Assembly: GCA_963727575.1 (NCBI GenBank)
Contig: CAVSIA010000043.1
Span: 1-64,000 of the forward strand
Direction of reading: 5' to 3'
DNA length: 64,000 nt
Source of the DNA: JAHQVI01 sp963727575
GTDB lineage: Bacteria > Pseudomonadota > Alphaproteobacteria > Rhizobiales > Rhodomicrobiaceae
A program made the position numbers and the translations under genes. A model generated the notes under the pieces. That model was not told the DNA's origin and did no database searches. It saw only the letters and a list, made by a program, of their open reading frames with translations. Positions 1 through 7,047 of this stretch are shown here, piece after piece (position 1 is the stretch's first letter; each line of letters starts with the position of its first letter).

Positions 1-24
1 GTTCAAATCCCTCCCTCTCCGCCA
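1..24 (+). tRNA. tRNA-Ser, 3' end only (cut by window start)
   Basis: The first 24 bases read as a tRNA 3' end: the T-loop GTTCAAATC, then CCCTC (3' side of the T stem), CCTCTCC (3' side of the acceptor stem), discriminator G and encoded CCA. An acceptor partner GGAGAGG is characteristic of tRNA-Ser. The anticodon lies outside the window, so the isoacceptor is unknown. Confidence 0.75.
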
Positions 25-106
25 GCGTATTCCGTCCCGCGTTCGGATCTGCCCGACTATCGCCGCTTTTTCGATCGCTTCCGAGCGATCAAGCGCTCGT
101 CGATGC

Positions 107-137
107 GCCGCCGCATAAGCCTACGCCGAGGGCCGCC
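107..137 (+). repeat. IS66 left terminal inverted repeat with 8-bp target duplication
   Basis: Bases 107-114 are GCCGCCGC and are repeated exactly at 4320-4327. The left terminus begins ATAAGCCTACGCCGAGGGCC at 115 and matches, inverted and with a few mismatches, the right end at 4297-4319. An 8-bp duplication and a GTAAGC-like tip are the known hallmarks of IS66-family transposition. Confidence 0.88.
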
Positions 138-192
138 TTGTGCGGCAGACTGGATATAGCTCTTGTGGCGGGAGTTGATCCCAGCAGGAGCT

Positions 193-682
193 ATGTCTGT
201 GCCTATGTCCGGAGACAATTTTTCACGCCGGTATTCGATTGTTGCCGAGACGCGGCGGAAGTGGAGCGACGCGGAGAAGCAGGCGATTGTCGCGGAGGCG
301 GCGCAGCCTGGCGCGAATATCTCGGCGGTGGCGCGCCGGCACGGGATCAAGCCGAGCCTTCTGTTCCGCTGGCGGCGGCTGGCCCGGGAAGCGGCGCGAT
401 CCAGCGCAGCCGCTTTCATGCCTGTCACCCTGGCTCTGCCGCCGGCGTGTGCGGAGCCGATAGCGCCGGAAGCCTCGCCGGTGCACGGTCGCCCCTGCCG
501 GCGGTGTGGCCGGATGCGGAAGAAGCGGCAGGCCTGACGATCGCATCGAGATCGAGCTGGGGAATGGCCGGCTTGTGCGGGTGGGCGCCGGCGTCGACAC
601 GGATGCCTTGAAGCGTATCATTGATCTTCTGGACCGGCCGATCTCGAACGGCGAAGCGGCAGGCGGGAGGCAAAGGCGATGA
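193..682 (+). pseudogene. tnpA: IS66 TnpA (small accessory protein), frameshifted
   Basis: The N-terminal part reads as an IS66 OrfA helix-turn-helix protein: RRKWSDAEKQAIVAEA, then ISAVARRHGIKPSLLFRWRR. The frame breaks near 480 and resumes one frame later as APAGGVAGCGRSGRP and DDRIEIELGNGRLVRVG. It ends at 680-682, overlapping the tnpB start by ATGA, which is the normal IS66 arrangement. The start at 193 follows an AGGAG; an in-frame ATG at 163 is also possible. The shift corresponds to one extra base. Confidence 0.8.
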
Positions 683-1027
683 TCCCGGTTCCCACTGGCG
701 TGCGGGTGTGGCTGGCGACCGGCCACACCGACATGCGGCGCGGCTTTCCTTCGCTGTCGTTGCAGGTCCAGGAGGTGCTGCGCCAGGATCCGTCTGAGCG
801 GCCATCTGTTTTGCTTTCGCGGGCGCAAAGGCGATCTGCTGAAGGTCATCTGGCATGATGGCCAGGGCGCGTGCCTGTTCACCAAGCGTCTGGAGAAAGG
901 CCGCTTCCTGTGGCCAAGCTCGGCCGATGGGGCGATATCGATCTCGCCGGCGCAGCTCGGCTATCTGCTTTCCGGGATCGATTGGCGCCATCCCCAGAAA
1001 ACCTGGCGTCCAACGTCGGTTGGCTGA
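679..1027 (+). pseudogene. tnpB: IS66 TnpB (IS66 Orf2-like), frameshifted
   Basis: The reading starts MIPVPTGVRVWLATGHTDMR, the standard IS66 Orf2 opening, and after one extra base near 793 continues as LSGHLFCFRGRKGDLLKVIW and ends with WRHPQKTWRPTSVG at 1027. With that base removed the protein is about 115 residues, normal for TnpB. It overlaps tnpA by four bases, so the two are translationally coupled in the parent element. Confidence 0.85.
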
Positions 1028-1887
1028 CGGTTTGTCTTTGAAGGCGCCGGCGAACTATGATTCCTTCGCCGGATGACATCGCCCTGCTCCCTTCCTACCG
1101 ATCTTGCCAGCGCTCATGCGATGATCCTCGCCGAGCGCGCCGCCCGCCTGGAAGCCGAGGCGGATGCGGCGCAGGCCCGGGCGGTGAACACCAGCACGGA
1201 AGCGCTGATCGCCCATCTCAAGCTGGAGATCGAGAAGCTGAGGCGCGCGCTTTACGGCGGCCGCTCGGAGCGCAAGACCCGGCTTCTGGAGCAGATGGAG
1301 CTGCAGCTGGAGGAGCTGGAGAGCGCTGCCACTGAGGACGAGCTGGCGGCGGAGAAGGCGGCGGCTCAGATCCCAGACGGTCAAGTCCTTCCAGCGCAAG
1401 CGGCCCATCACGCAAGCCATTCCCCGATCATCTGCCGCGCGAACGCGTGGTGATCGCCGGCGCCGGCAAACTGTCCCTGCTGCGGCTCGGCGAAGCTTTC
1501 GAAGCTGGGCGAGGACGTCACCGAGGGCGCTTGCTGGCCGCGATCAGACAAGCATCGCGACGCTCGAGGTGATCCCGCGCCGCTGGAAGGTGATCCAGAC
1601 CGTCCGTGAGCGGTTCTCCTGCCGGGCCTGCGAGACCATCACGCAGCCGCCGGCGCCGTTCCATGTGACGCCGCGCGGCTTTGCCGGGCCGAACCTTCTG
1701 GCGATGATCCTGTTCGACAAATTTGGCCAGCATCAGCCGCTGGACCGGCAGAGCGACCGCTTCGCCCGCGAGGGGATCGAGCCTGAGCGTCTCGACATTG
1801 GCGGACCAGGTCGGCGCCTGCACGACCGCGCTTGCCCCGCTCCATGCGCTCATCGAAGCGCATGTGCTGGCCGCCGAGCGGCTCCAT

Positions 1888-1924
1888 AAGTGAGCGTTTA
1901 TCGCGAACGATAAACGTCCGCTCT
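1888..1924. repeat. 37-bp palindromic insertion inside tnpC
   Basis: Between codons that should be adjacent in tnpC (AERLH and GDDTTV) lie 37 extra bases containing CGTTTATCG (1895-1903), loop CGAA, and CGATAAACG (1908-1916). This is a perfect 9-bp stem with a tetraloop. The insertion shifts the frame by one. I do not recognise the family and see no second copy in the window. Confidence 0.5.
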
Positions 1925-1987
1925 GGCGACGACACCACGGTGCCGATCCTGGCCAAGGGCAAGACCGTCACCGGGCACATCTGGACC

Positions 1988-2010
1988 CCCGCCTTCGCGG
2001 GGGCAGGCTC
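1988..2010. repeat. Half copy of the window's REP-like palindrome, inside tnpC
   Basis: tnpC should read HIWT-YVRDD, but 23 bases separate the two halves. With the preceding bases they read CTGGACCCCCGCC...GGCGG-type sequence, matching one arm (TGGATCCCCGCTTTCGCGGG) of the palindromes at 16661, 29938 and 60641. One arm alone appears to have inserted, shifting the frame. Confidence 0.55.
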
Positions 2011-2575
2011 TATGTCCGCGACGATCGCCCGTTCGGCGGCACCGCGCCGCCGGCTGCGCTCTATTACGCCTCGCGCGACCGCCGGCAGGAGCATCCCGGG
2101 CGGCACCTCGCCGGCTTTGCCGGCATCCTGCAGGCCGACGCTTATGCCGGCTATAATGGGCTTTATGATCCGGCCCGGCCGCAGGGCGCCGTCACACCGG
2201 CGCTGTGCTGGGTGCACGCGCGGAGGAAATTCTTTGAGCTGGCCGACATCGCTGCGCAGGCGCGGCAAGGCAAGGCAGCGCCGGCGATCTCGCCGATTGC
2301 GCTGGAGGCGGTGAAGCGCATCGACACGCTATTCGATATCGAGCGCACCATCAACGGCGCCAGCGCCGAAGAGCGCCTGCGCATCCGGCAGGAGCAAAGC
2401 GCTTCGCTCCTTGCCGAGTTGGAGGCCTGGCTGCGCGAGGAACGCGCCCGCCTGTCGCGATCGGCCTCTGTCATCAAGCCGATCGACTATCTGCTCAAGC
2501 GCTGGGACGGCTTTGCCCGCTTCCTCAAGGACGGCTGGATCTGTCTCAGCACGGATGCTGTTGAGAAGCCTTTTC

Positions 2576-3778
2576 TCATGTGGGCGCAGATTTTTTCGGC
2601 TTGTCCTGCCAAGCGGCGACCATCCTCTCGTAAGCCCGCTCGGCGCGCTCGACATAGTCCATTTCCTTTTGGCGGATCTCCTTGATCCAATAGTCCCTGC
2701 CAGGGCCTGCCTTGCCGTACTCCCGCGGCGCGCCGGCCTTCAGGGCCACCTTGCGAAGCTTCATCGCAGTGAACGCCGGACGGGCGAAGGTGTACTCCAC
2801 CTCTGCGGACAATATGTGCCATATCATCACGGCCAGCTTGCGGGCTGTCGCCACAGCCGCCGCGCTGGCGCCACGTTTGCTCTGGACACGAACGAAGAAT
2901 GCGCGCAGCGGCCCCGGCGCCGTCTTTGCCGACCAGGCCGCCTCCACAAGCATTTTGCGCGCATCGCGATTGCCCTGCTTCGAGATACGCCCATGGCGTG
3001 CTGGTTGGTCTCCGGACTGCCGCACCTTCGGCGTCAATCCAAAGGAGCTGCTCAGCTTTTGCGCTGTCGGAAAGCGCGACACGTCACCGATCGAGGCCAG
3101 CACAGTCGACGCAACCACCGAACTGATGCCCGGAATCGTCATCAGCCGTCGGGCCCGAGGATCGTTGAGCGCCTGCTGCGCCAGGGTCTTGTCGAGCTCT
3201 GCTAACTGGGTGGAGACACGTTCAAGCTCGGTGATCAACCGGCCGAGCATGGCCCGCTCTTCCGGGGGCAGCGGCAGGCTGTCGAGCCACTTGCGTCCAG
3301 CTTTGCCGAACAAATGTCCGGTGTATTTCGGGATCAGGTTCGAGTGCAGGACGGCCTGGATGCGACCTTTCAATCGAACGACCTGCTCAAGAACACCCAT
3401 CCGCTCAGCAATCTGGCGTCGACGTTTTGAGGTATCCTCGTCGGCGACCCACACTTCAGGCAGAAAACCTGACGCGTGCAAGCGGGCGAGAATGACGGCA
3501 TCGATCTTATCGGTCTTGACCCGGGCATAGGCAATCGCCCGAACCAAGCGCGAGTTGGCCACAGCGATGCGTTTGACATACGGCCGCATCAGCCGTTCGA
3601 CGGCAGCGCTGTTGCCGGTTGCCTCGATGACGACCTCATCGTCCACACTCAGCGTCTTGGCGAACTTCACTAACGGCTCGTAGGTGAGGTCGACCCGCAA
3701 CTCCTTGGTGATCTGTCCGTTCTCCAGGATCGCCACCTGAGCGAACGATCGGTGGATGTCCATACCGACGATACGCAT
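2576..3778 (-). CDS. IS110-family transposase (DEDD recombinase)
   Basis: The protein is about 400 residues, normal for IS110. It opens MRIVGMDIHRSFAQVAILEN, containing the first Asp of the RuvC-like DEDD domain. DEVVIEATGNS and VKTDKIDAVILA supply further acidic residues. The C-terminal transposase_20 domain follows, with RRLMTIPGISSVVAST, SSFGLTPKVRQSG, GRISKQGNRDARKMLVEAAW and the expected catalytic Ser region. The start at 3778 has an AGGAGGG ribosome site seven bases upstream; an ATG 14 codons earlier lacks one. The gene is intact and may be active, unlike the IS66 host. Confidence 0.93.
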   Translation of the reverse strand: MRIVGMDIHRSFAQVAILENGQITKELRVDLTYEPLVKFAKTLSVDDEVVIEATGNSAAVERLMRPYVKRIAVANSRLVRAIAYARVKTDKIDAVILARLHASGFLPEVWVADEDTSKRRRQIAERMGVLEQVVRLKGRIQAVLHSNLIPKYTGHLFGKAGRKWLDSLPLPPEERAMLGRLITELERVSTQLAELDKTLAQQALNDPRARRLMTIPGISSVVASTVLASIGDVSRFPTAQKLSSSFGLTPKVRQSGDQPARHGRISKQGNRDARKMLVEAAWSAKTAPGPLRAFFVRVQSKRGASAAAVATARKLAVMIWHILSAEVEYTFARPAFTAMKLRKVALKAGAPREYGKAGPGRDYWIKEIRQKEMDYVERAERAYERMVAAWQDKPKKSAPT

Positions 3779-3932
3779 GTCCGTCCCTCCTGTTGTCCGA
3801 GGGAGCCAGCGGGCTTGCACGACATCTACGGATCCGCGCTCGCAGCGCAGCCGGGCAAGTCGTAGGGGCGGCCAAGTAACAACTCGAGCTCGCAGCTCAT
3901 GGTAAGGTCGGCCTGCCGCCGTTTAGTGCTCC

Positions 3933-4000
3933 CGACACCCCTATCCCGGCAGCCCAGCGATATACCTTGGTTGCTGGGAGTGCACCGAGAAAGGGTGTCG
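3933..4000 (-). ncRNA. Candidate bridge RNA segment in the IS110 non-coding end
   Basis: The non-coding end upstream of the recombinase holds nested complementary segments. CGACACCC (3933-3940) pairs with GGGTGTCG (3993-4000) and encloses CCCAGC (3953-3958) pairing with GCTGGG (3973-3978). A further hairpin, GAGCT-CGC-AGCTC, lies at 3886-3898. IS110 recombinases are known to use a structured bridge RNA transcribed from this end. The identity here is inferred from position and pairing only. Confidence 0.45.
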
Positions 4001-4296
4001 AAGGCAGCATGCCCTTTAACAACGCCGCCGAGCGGGCGCTGCGCGGTTTTGCACTTGGACGGAAGTCGTGGTTGTTCGCCGGCTCCGAACGCGGAGCCGA
4101 CCGGGCGGCGGCTGTGACGACGTTGATCATGACGGCGAAACTCAACGACGTCGACCCGCTCGCCTGGCTGGCCGATGTCCTCGCACGCATCGCCGACATC
4201 CCGCAGAGCCGGCTGCCGGAATTGCTGCCTTGGCGGTGGAAGGAGCTGAGCCAGCTCAAGCCCGCCTGATCACGGCTACGCCGTAGCGCCAACACC

Positions 4297-4327
4297 TGCG
4301 GCCTTCGGCGTATGCTTACGCCGCCGC
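4297..4327 (-). repeat. IS66 right terminal inverted repeat with target duplication
   Basis: Read on the minus strand, the right end begins GTAAGCATACGCCGAAGGCC at 4319, matching the left end with about four differences. The next eight bases, GCCGCCGC (4320-4327), repeat those at 107-114. Confidence 0.87.
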
Positions 4328-4640
4328 AACCCAAGCCGGCGATACTGGCTCAACGTCAGCTCTACGCGGTCGGCGAACATTTCCTGTTTGGAATCGGCCT
4401 CAACGACCGGAATCGCGAAGGGCCGGGACGCGCGCCGTCACCTGACTACAAGCATTGGTGTTGCATCGGAAAGCGTCGCGCGGACGCCCGCCGCATTTGG
4501 ACGGGACGACCGATATCGCCATAAAACCAGCGAGCCGCGGGGCAACCCCGCGGGCTATGTCTGTTTGGCACCGTCGCGCCGGGCAACGGAGAGTTTCGTC
4601 TCTTTACGGTCGCGGCGCGACATTGCCATCAAGGATAAAA
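4320..4640 (+). pseudogene. Decayed GGDEF-like remnant, interrupted by IS66
   Basis: Joining the DNA left of the IS66 insertion (about 46-114) to this stretch gives FFDRFRAIK, then in shifting frames QAGD, LYAVGEHFLFGI and LTTSIGVAS. These resemble the DxDxFKxIND, GHxxGD and VTxSIGVA blocks of diguanylate cyclase GGDEF domains. No catalytic GGDEF motif and no continuous frame remain. This is a weak call on a heavily eroded sequence; the stretch otherwise holds no gene that I can see. Confidence 0.25.
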
Positions 4641-4669
4641 TGCGGCAAGAGCGGCCGATCCGCAGTTAC

Positions 4670-5011
4670 TCATTGTCCGTCCGACTGCCCTTCCCAGAAC
4701 GCTCTTGTGCCCCAGAGGGTGTTCGGGCCATGTCCACCGTAGGCATCCGTATTGTCGCAGAGAATCAAGTGATTGACTTTGCTGGTCTGGGCGGCAGCGG
4801 GAGCACTAGTGGACGCCGGTATCGCCGTGGAAACGCTGGTCTGAACTGACTGGTATGCGACAGGAGCATTGGTGGACGCGGCTGTCGCAGCGGAAGCGTC
4901 GGTCTGAGCAGGCTGGTTCGCGACGGGAGGGGGGGCGGACTGAGCCATCGCCGCGGAGGCGCCGGTCAGAAGGAGAGCTGCGCCGAGAACGGAACTGACG
5001 ACTGAGGTCAT
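4670..5011 (-). CDS. Small exported repeat protein of unknown function
   Basis: The protein is 113 residues. The start at 5011 has AAGGAG seven bases upstream; an ATG five codons earlier does not. Residues 1-24 form a Sec signal peptide with cleavage after AMA. The mature part holds about two 21-residue repeats rich in Ala, Thr, Ser and Gln (VANQPAQTDASAATAASTNA and VAYQSVQTSVSTAIPASTSA). A distinct C-terminal tail follows, VNHLILCDNTDAYGGHGPNT, with one Cys. I do not recognise a family. It stands alone, and its upstream region carries a tandem 34-bp repeat (5088-5152). Confidence 0.65.
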   Translation of the reverse strand: MTSVVSSVLGAALLLTGASAAMAQSAPPPVANQPAQTDASAATAASTNAPVAYQSVQTSVSTAIPASTSAPAAAQTSKVNHLILCDNTDAYGGHGPNTLWGTRAFWEGQSDGQ

Positions 5012-5087
5012 GATGATCTCCTTCAAGAGAGTTCAATCTTTCGGTTCTTGGAAGCGATTTTACTTCCACTACTAGGTGGTAGGTGAT

Positions 5088-5152
5088 GATTTTGTTGGTT
5101 TAGCGGCGATTTCTTGTTGCAGATTTTGTTGGTTTAAGGGCGAATTTTTGTT
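5088..5152. repeat. Two tandem 31-bp direct repeats in the 5012-5406 spacer
   Basis: GATTTTGTTGGTTTA plus (G)CGGCGATTTCTTGTT-like sequence occurs at 5088-5118 and again, with four differences, at 5122-5152, a period of 34 bases. The rest of the 395-base spacer between the minus-strand small gene and the plus-strand oxidoreductase operon is AT-richer than its surroundings and shows no gene. It should hold both divergent promoters. Confidence 0.5.
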
Positions 5153-5406
5153 CGTGATCCATGTAACGGAACGGTGAATGGCTATGCTTGCCGTTTGATT
5201 GAAATCGCTTTTGTTGCCGAAACTATGGAACTTTCACCAAAATTATGAGCCATGACCCACGCCCGGTTCCACCCGCTTCAGCGCCGCCCGCGTGGCTGAT
5301 AGAAATCCGATAAGAATTTGCAACGCGCGTGACACAGATCAAAAGAAGATTCGGGAGCGAGGACTAAGTTGCATTCGGCGGAGACCGAATGGAGGCGCGA
5401 AGGCGG

Positions 5407-7047
5407 ATGAGCACCAGACTTCGGGATTTTACCCCAGCGGTCGACTTGACAGCGGCGAGCGGAACGGGGCCGGTCCGATATCATAAGCCGAATTACGTGA
5501 CCTTGACGCCGCCCTGCAGCAATGCCTGCCCGGCCGGCGAGGACATCCGCGCCTGGCTCTCGGAAGCGCAGGCGGGCCGCTATCGCGAAGCCTGGGAAAT
5601 CCTGGTTGCCGAGAACCCGATGCCGGCCGTGCATGGCCGTGTCTGCTATCACCCCTGCGAGACGCGTTGCAACCGCGGCGAGATCGATGCTCCGGTCAGC
5701 ATCCATGCCGTCGAGCGCTTCCTCGGCGACATGGCGGCGACGGAAGGATGGGCGTTCAAACCGATCCGGCCGCCGAGCAGGAAGAAAGTCCTGGTGGTGG
5801 GAGCCGGACCGGCGGGGTTGTCGGCCGCCTATCACCTCGCGCGTCTCGGACATGATGTCGAAATCCGCGAGGCGGGGCCTGTCGCCGGCGGCATGATGCA
5901 TTTCGGCATTCCCGCCTACCGGCTGCCGCGCGCCGAGTTGGCGCGGGAGGTCGGCCGCATCGAGGGGCTCGGCGTCAGGATCGTCACCCACCACAAGGTG
6001 ACCGACCTGTTGGCGGAGAAGACGAACGGCGGCTTCGATGCGGCGTTCCTCGCCATTGGCGCAGGACTCGGCAAGCACGTCGATATTCCGGCCCGCGACG
6101 CGGCACGGGTGCTCGACGCCGTCAACGTTCTGCACGAAACCAGCGAAGGCCAGCCGCCGCTTCTTGGACGGCGTGTCATCGTCTATGGCGGCGGCAATAC
6201 GGCCATGGACGCGGCGCGCACGGCCAAGCGCCTGGGCGCCACCGAAACGCTGATCGTCTATCGGCGCGACCGCGAGCATATGCCGGCTCATGCTTTCGAG
6301 GCCGACGAAGCGCTGGAAGAAGGCGTCAAGATCAAGTGGCTGACCACGATCAAGGAGATATCGGGCTCCGACCTCACAGTGGAACGCATGGAAATCGACA
6401 AGACCGGGCGCCCGCAGCCGACCGGCGAGTTCGAGACTCTGTCCGCCGATGCCGTGGTGCTGGCGCTCGGGCAGCAAACCGACAGTCATTTCCTCCATAA
6501 GATCCCCGGCATCAGCTTCACGCCCGATGGGGCCGTGGAGGTCGGGCCTAACCTGATGACCGGTGCCGAGGGTGTCTTCGCCGGGGGCGACATGGTGCCC
6601 GGCGAACAGTCGGTGACGGTCTCGGTGGGCCACGGCAAGCGCGCGGCGCGCCATATCGACGCCTGGCTCGGCGGCACGACATATCAGCAGACCAAGCCCG
6701 CGGACATCGTAACTTTCGACATGCTGCATCTGCCGGTCTACTCGGATGCCGATCCCCGCCGGCAGGCGGCGCTCGAAGCGGCCAAGCGGATCGAGGGTTT
6801 TGCCGAAATCGTCGCGGGGTTCAGCGAGGCGGAGGCGCGCTACGAGGCACAGCGGTGCTATTCCTGCGGCGACTGCTACGAATGCGACAATTGCTACGCG
6901 GCCTGTCCCGAGCAAGCGATCATCAAGCTTGGCGCCGGCCGGCGTTACGCCTTCGACTACGACAAGTGCACCGGCTGCGGGACCTGCTTCGACCAGTGCC
7001 CATGCCATGCAATCGCGATGATCCCGGAGGCGACCACCAATGGCTGA
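5407..7047 (+). CDS. GltD-like NAD(P)-dependent FAD/Fe-S oxidoreductase, partner of NifJ
   Basis: The protein is 546 residues. An N-terminal cysteine domain (PPCSNACPAGEDI, CYHPCETRCNRG, about residues 35-90) is the Fe-S domain found in GltD and dihydropyrimidine dehydrogenase. An FAD-binding GAGPAGLSAAYHLARLG (near 130) and an NAD(P) site VYGGGNTAMDAARTA follow, then GVFAGGDMVPG. The C-terminus adds ferredoxin-like clusters CYSCGDCYECDNCYAACP and CTGCGTCFDQCPCHAI. It overlaps nifJ by eight bases. The likely job is electron exchange between NAD(P)H and the low-potential Fe-S chain of the 2-oxoacid oxidoreductase. The start at 5407 (MSTRLRDF) is preferred over 5389 on spacing. Confidence 0.85.
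   Translation: MSTRLRDFTPAVDLTAASGTGPVRYHKPNYVTLTPPCSNACPAGEDIRAWLSEAQAGRYREAWEILVAENPMPAVHGRVCYHPCETRCNRGEIDAPVSIHAVERFLGDMAATEGWAFKPIRPPSRKKVLVVGAGPAGLSAAYHLARLGHDVEIREAGPVAGGMMHFGIPAYRLPRAELAREVGRIEGLGVRIVTHHKVTDLLAEKTNGGFDAAFLAIGAGLGKHVDIPARDAARVLDAVNVLHETSEGQPPLLGRRVIVYGGGNTAMDAARTAKRLGATETLIVYRRDREHMPAHAFEADEALEEGVKIKWLTTIKEISGSDLTVERMEIDKTGRPQPTGEFETLSADAVVLALGQQTDSHFLHKIPGISFTPDGAVEVGPNLMTGAEGVFAGGDMVPGEQSVTVSVGHGKRAARHIDAWLGGTTYQQTKPADIVTFDMLHLPVYSDADPRRQAALEAAKRIEGFAEIVAGFSEAEARYEAQRCYSCGDCYECDNCYAACPEQAIIKLGAGRRYAFDYDKCTGCGTCFDQCPCHAIAMIPEATTNG

Larger units (their letters stand above)
2551..4018 (-). mobile_element. IS110-family element nested in IS66 tnpC
   Basis: The break in tnpC (after ...CTGTCTCAGC at 2550, resuming with ACAACGCC at about 4019) brackets a roughly 1.47-kb element with one intact minus-strand recombinase. 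Only about 25 bases follow the recombinase stop, while about 240 non-coding bases precede its start. Families of this kind lack strong terminal inverted repeats; I see only a weak match (GATGCTG near 2554 and CAGCATG near 4006). Exact ends are uncertain by a few bases. Confidence 0.75.
1057..4269 (+). pseudogene. tnpC: IS66 TnpC transposase, split by IS110 and frameshifted
   Basis: This is the DDE transposase of IS66. Pieces in order are an N-terminal coiled region (LIAHLKLEIEKLRRALYGGR), the zinc-finger-like stretch followed by VIQTVRERFSCRACE (about 1590-1640), the central block GDDTTVPILAKGKTVTGHIW, CWVHARRKFFELADI, and the C-terminal NNAAERALRGFALGRKSW after the IS110 insertion (4017 onward). 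Frame changes occur near 1100, after 1365, near 1780, at the 37-bp insertion 1888-1924 and at the 23-bp insertion 1988-2010. The last 250 bases code for the usual C-terminus, with stop at 4267-4269. It is non-functional as it stands. Confidence 0.82.
115..4319 (+). mobile_element. IS66-family element, degenerate and interrupted by an IS110-family element
   Basis: The element carries the three-gene IS66 set tnpA, tnpB and tnpC in order on the plus strand, bounded by matching terminal inverted repeats (115-137 and 4297-4319) and a perfect 8-bp target duplication GCCGCCGC. All three genes carry frameshifts. tnpC also holds two short palindromic insertions (1888-1924 and 1988-2010) and is split at about 2551-4018 by an IS110-type element. 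The outer ends are intact, so it arrived as one unit, but as it stands it cannot encode a complete transposase. It landed about 90 bases downstream of a tRNA-Ser gene. Confidence 0.88.
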
